A DNA stretch of 7,153 nucleotides, taken from contig JAOZOM010000089.1 in assembly GCA_029933275.1 (NCBI GenBank), forward strand, positions 1 through 7,153, written 5' to 3'. The notes beneath the pieces are model-generated. The model made no database searches. It saw only the letters and a program-made list of their open reading frames with translations, and was not told the origin of the DNA. Below, piece by piece: positions 5,324 through 7,153 of the stretch. A program made the translations under genes and the position numbers. This stretch comes from Anaerolineales bacterium (lineage in GTDB: Bacteria > Chloroflexota > Anaerolineae > Anaerolineales > Villigracilaceae). Position 1 is the stretch's first letter; every line of letters begins with the position of its first letter.

Positions 5324-6952
5324 TTACTCGCCGCTAATATCCTCTACGTAATCTTTTGTCCCCATGCAGACAGCGGTCAGATTTTCGGAGAGGTGATTCC
5401 AATCGAGGGGTTCTCTTTTGTCTAATGTTTTGCCAATCGCTAAGGAAAGACATCCTGCACCGGCGTTGTAGTTTACGAGGGTAAATTTCCAGAGATCTTC
5501 GTAACTGGTTGTTACGCCAGGACTTTTTGCGGTATTGTTATAGACAACGCTTCCGGTCTGCTCGCAACTCCCAAGCAGAGTATTTGCAAAAACGCCGACA
5601 CTGTAATCGGCTTGGGTTAGGTCAAGCCCAAGTGGACATTCTTCGCAAGTTGCGTTGACGCTGTATACAAGTGCCCCGCGCAATCTTTCTTGTTGGGCGT
5701 TGTCAAGACCTAAATAACCTTCGTTGCAGATATCGTCTTCTAAGACTAGTGAACAAAATTTTTCAAAGAAAGAGGGATTCCATAAAAAGGCAATATCAGC
5801 ACCTTGATCGGTCAGTTGCCCAAAGCCGACATCTGTTCCGGCGTTGAAAACACCGGGCCAAAATTGGCTTTCGCGGGCAAAAAGACGTTTGAGCAAAAGA
5901 GCGGGGATACTAGTCTCTCCGGCTGCTTCCATTATTGAGGCATCAAAACGATTTTGCCATTCTGTCATTGCGGGTTGGGCGGCTTCGATTCCGCAGGTTG
6001 TGGCTTCTCCGTTCTCGTCTATGCCAAAATCGAGACATTGGCTGGCATCTACAATACCGTTTGAGATTAAGTTTCCTGCGAGGTAGGCGTAAGAAATATC
6101 AGATTGGAGTTCAGAAATATCATCGGGGGTTGTCAGCCAAAGGGGCGCGCCCCCAACAGGCGGGAAAGTATCCCAAGTTTCAGCGCAACTCGCATTGGCT
6201 TCGCCACGCCATTGAGAGCTGAGAATATCTACATACCAAAAATGCGCTTTTTTTTCTTCATCTTCTACAAGACTAACGCGTAGACGTGCATTAAAGAGGG
6301 AGCTACTATCACCATAGCTGGATGTTGCCCAGAAACTAAGGGTTATTCCCCCATCGTCTGTTTCGGAGAGGGGAAGATTACAGGAGGCAGAATCACAGGA
6401 GAAAGATTCCCCGTCCGATTCGCCGTTAATGCTCGTGATTTCTTCTCTGGCAAGCGGCTCGTCTCCGCGCAAAACAAGCGTGGGGGGGAGGTCGCAGCGG
6501 TTTGTCGTCCCATCCACAACGCAATTTTCGAGGTCAATCCACACAACGGGAGGCGGCAAGGCGATTGCAACTTCTCTATTTTTTAGTGTGCTGGTATTGA
6601 AATGTAGATAGTAACCGGGGCATTGAGAGGAATCTTCTTTGTAGATGTCTACGGGACAAGCTTCTTGTTCAATCCACGCGGTGTATAGGGTTTCGCCGCA
6701 ATCTACATAGACTTCTCCTAAAGTTGGCAACCCCTCGTGTTCGATGTTGATTTCGCAAACAACTTCACTGTTGCCCCAACGCAATAGCCACCATTCGTAA
6801 GAGGTGTATTCAACTGTGATGGCGGTAAAACGGTCAGGTCCGGGCGGATTCGGCGCGGCAGATACACTCCCCGTATTGAATATGGTAAATGACCATATCA
6901 ATAGGAAAATGTAAATTCCCCTAGTTTGTATTTTGCGCTTTTTTCTGCCCAT
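5324..6952 (-). CDS. Exported cysteine-rich protein with lytic-transglycosylase (SLT)-like C-terminal domain
   Basis: This 542-residue protein carries a Sec signal: basic start (GRKKRKIQTR), hydrophobic segment at about 13-25, and a likely signal-peptidase I site VSA|AP at 32/33. Residues 40-230 look beta-rich; LVLRGDEPLAREEITSINGE through SFWATSSYGDSS resembles an Ig-like extracellular module (inference). Residues 340-505 show an SLT-like pattern: LFARESQFWP with putative catalytic E361, GFGQLT (376-381) and NYNAGAG (494-500), matching the family's E-S, G-x-Q and YNAG motifs. Such enzymes cleave peptidoglycan glycan strands. About 18 cysteines, including CEEC at 436-439, suggest disulfides outside the cytoplasm. 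Tandem TAA TAA stops end the gene. No clear Shine-Dalgarno precedes the ATG, but the signal peptide supports this start. No terminator was found. It may be a divergent muramidase or a non-catalytic derivative. Confidence 0.72.
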   Translation of the reverse strand: MGRKKRKIQTRGIYIFLLIWSFTIFNTGSVSAAPNPPGPDRFTAITVEYTSYEWWLLRWGNSEVVCEINIEHEGLPTLGEVYVDCGETLYTAWIEQEACPVDIYKEDSSQCPGYYLHFNTSTLKNREVAIALPPPVVWIDLENCVVDGTTNRCDLPPTLVLRGDEPLAREEITSINGESDGESFSCDSASCNLPLSETDDGGITLSFWATSSYGDSSSLFNARLRVSLVEDEEKKAHFWYVDILSSQWRGEANASCAETWDTFPPVGGAPLWLTTPDDISELQSDISYAYLAGNLISNGIVDASQCLDFGIDENGEATTCGIEAAQPAMTEWQNRFDASIMEAAGETSIPALLLKRLFARESQFWPGVFNAGTDVGFGQLTDQGADIAFLWNPSFFEKFCSLVLEDDICNEGYLGLDNAQQERLRGALVYSVNATCEECPLGLDLTQADYSVGVFANTLLGSCEQTGSVVYNNTAKSPGVTTSYEDLWKFTLVNYNAGAGCLSLAIGKTLDKREPLDWNHLSENLTAVCMGTKDYVEDISGE

Positions 6953-6984
6953 AATCTGTGTTGGTGAAGATAAATATCAGCTCA

Positions 6985-6993
6985 ATTATAGCA
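6985..6993 (-). promoter_or_regulatory. Extended -10 promoter of the exported SLT-like gene
   Basis: On the minus strand the bases read TGCTATAAT, a consensus extended -10. No good -35 is visible at 16-18 bases. Transcription would start near 6978, giving a short leader of about 26 bases before the ATG. Confidence 0.6.
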
Positions 6994-7153
6994 GATAGAG
7001 TCTTTACCTTAGGATGAAATTTTTATTTGACCTGACGGTTTTGTCGGTACTTTATGAAAAACGCCACAATGATTAGCGCAAAGCGAGGCTAAGGGAGGGC
7101 AAACAAGCCTAAATTATGTGTGGGCGGTTATTTATCCCAGATATGCAGAAATC

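Noticed and set aside
5844..6222. Plus-strand open frames opposite the SLT-like gene
   Set aside because: They are antisense to a frame with a signal peptide, tandem stops and SLT motifs; no ribosome site and no recognisable domain.
7027..7055. Plus-strand promoter TTGACC with CTTTAT near the right edge
   Set aside because: The -10 matches consensus at only three positions and no reading frame follows within the window.

Overview
The window looks like part of a chromosome from an uncultured or environmental bacterium of moderate GC content. Its translation, lipoprotein and promoter signals are all ordinary bacterial ones. Chloroflexota (Anaerolineae-like) is my best guess. It rests on the short EF-Ts, the long acidic tail on ribosomal protein S2, and the style of the exported SLT-like protein. 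This is inference; no rRNA or marker search was possible.

Layout from left to right. A diverged inverted repeat (8-82) follows the 3' end of a minus-strand gene for a metal-binding ABC-transporter lipoprotein (90-1007). That gene has a well-formed promoter (TTGACG, 17 bp, TAAAAT) and a 7-1-7 Fur-family palindrome just downstream of the expected transcription start. Divergently, rpsB (S2) and tsf (EF-Ts) form a two-gene unit. It starts from an extended -10 promoter, passes through a structured leader of about 130 nt, and ends at a strong intrinsic terminator (2845-2873). pyrH (UMP kinase) follows, preceded by a 13-codon upstream ORF whose stop codon abuts the pyrH Shine-Dalgarno. frr, the usual next gene, is absent; a PLP-dependent aminotransferase of the 2-aminoadipate/aromatic (LysN/KAT-II-like) type takes its place and ends at its own terminator (5120-5151). 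Convergent to it is a 542-residue exported, cysteine-rich protein with a lytic-transglycosylase-like C-terminal domain (5324-6952, minus), driven by another extended -10 promoter. Nothing convincing was found in the last 160 bases.

The most interesting structure is the 177-bp gap between pyrH and the aminotransferase. It contains, in order, an extended -10 promoter, an 11-codon ORF encoding MNTFYYFLYFC (three Phe, three Tyr), a candidate antiterminator pairing, and a 19-bp terminator hairpin lying between that promoter and the gene's own Shine-Dalgarno. This is the geometry of ribosome-mediated transcription attenuation, with an aromatic-rich leader peptide ahead of an aminotransferase that could act on aromatic amino acids.

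The rpsB-tsf-pyrH block supplies translation and pyrimidine nucleotide metabolism. The flanking genes appear to be independent units for metal uptake, amino-acid metabolism and an extracytoplasmic activity.
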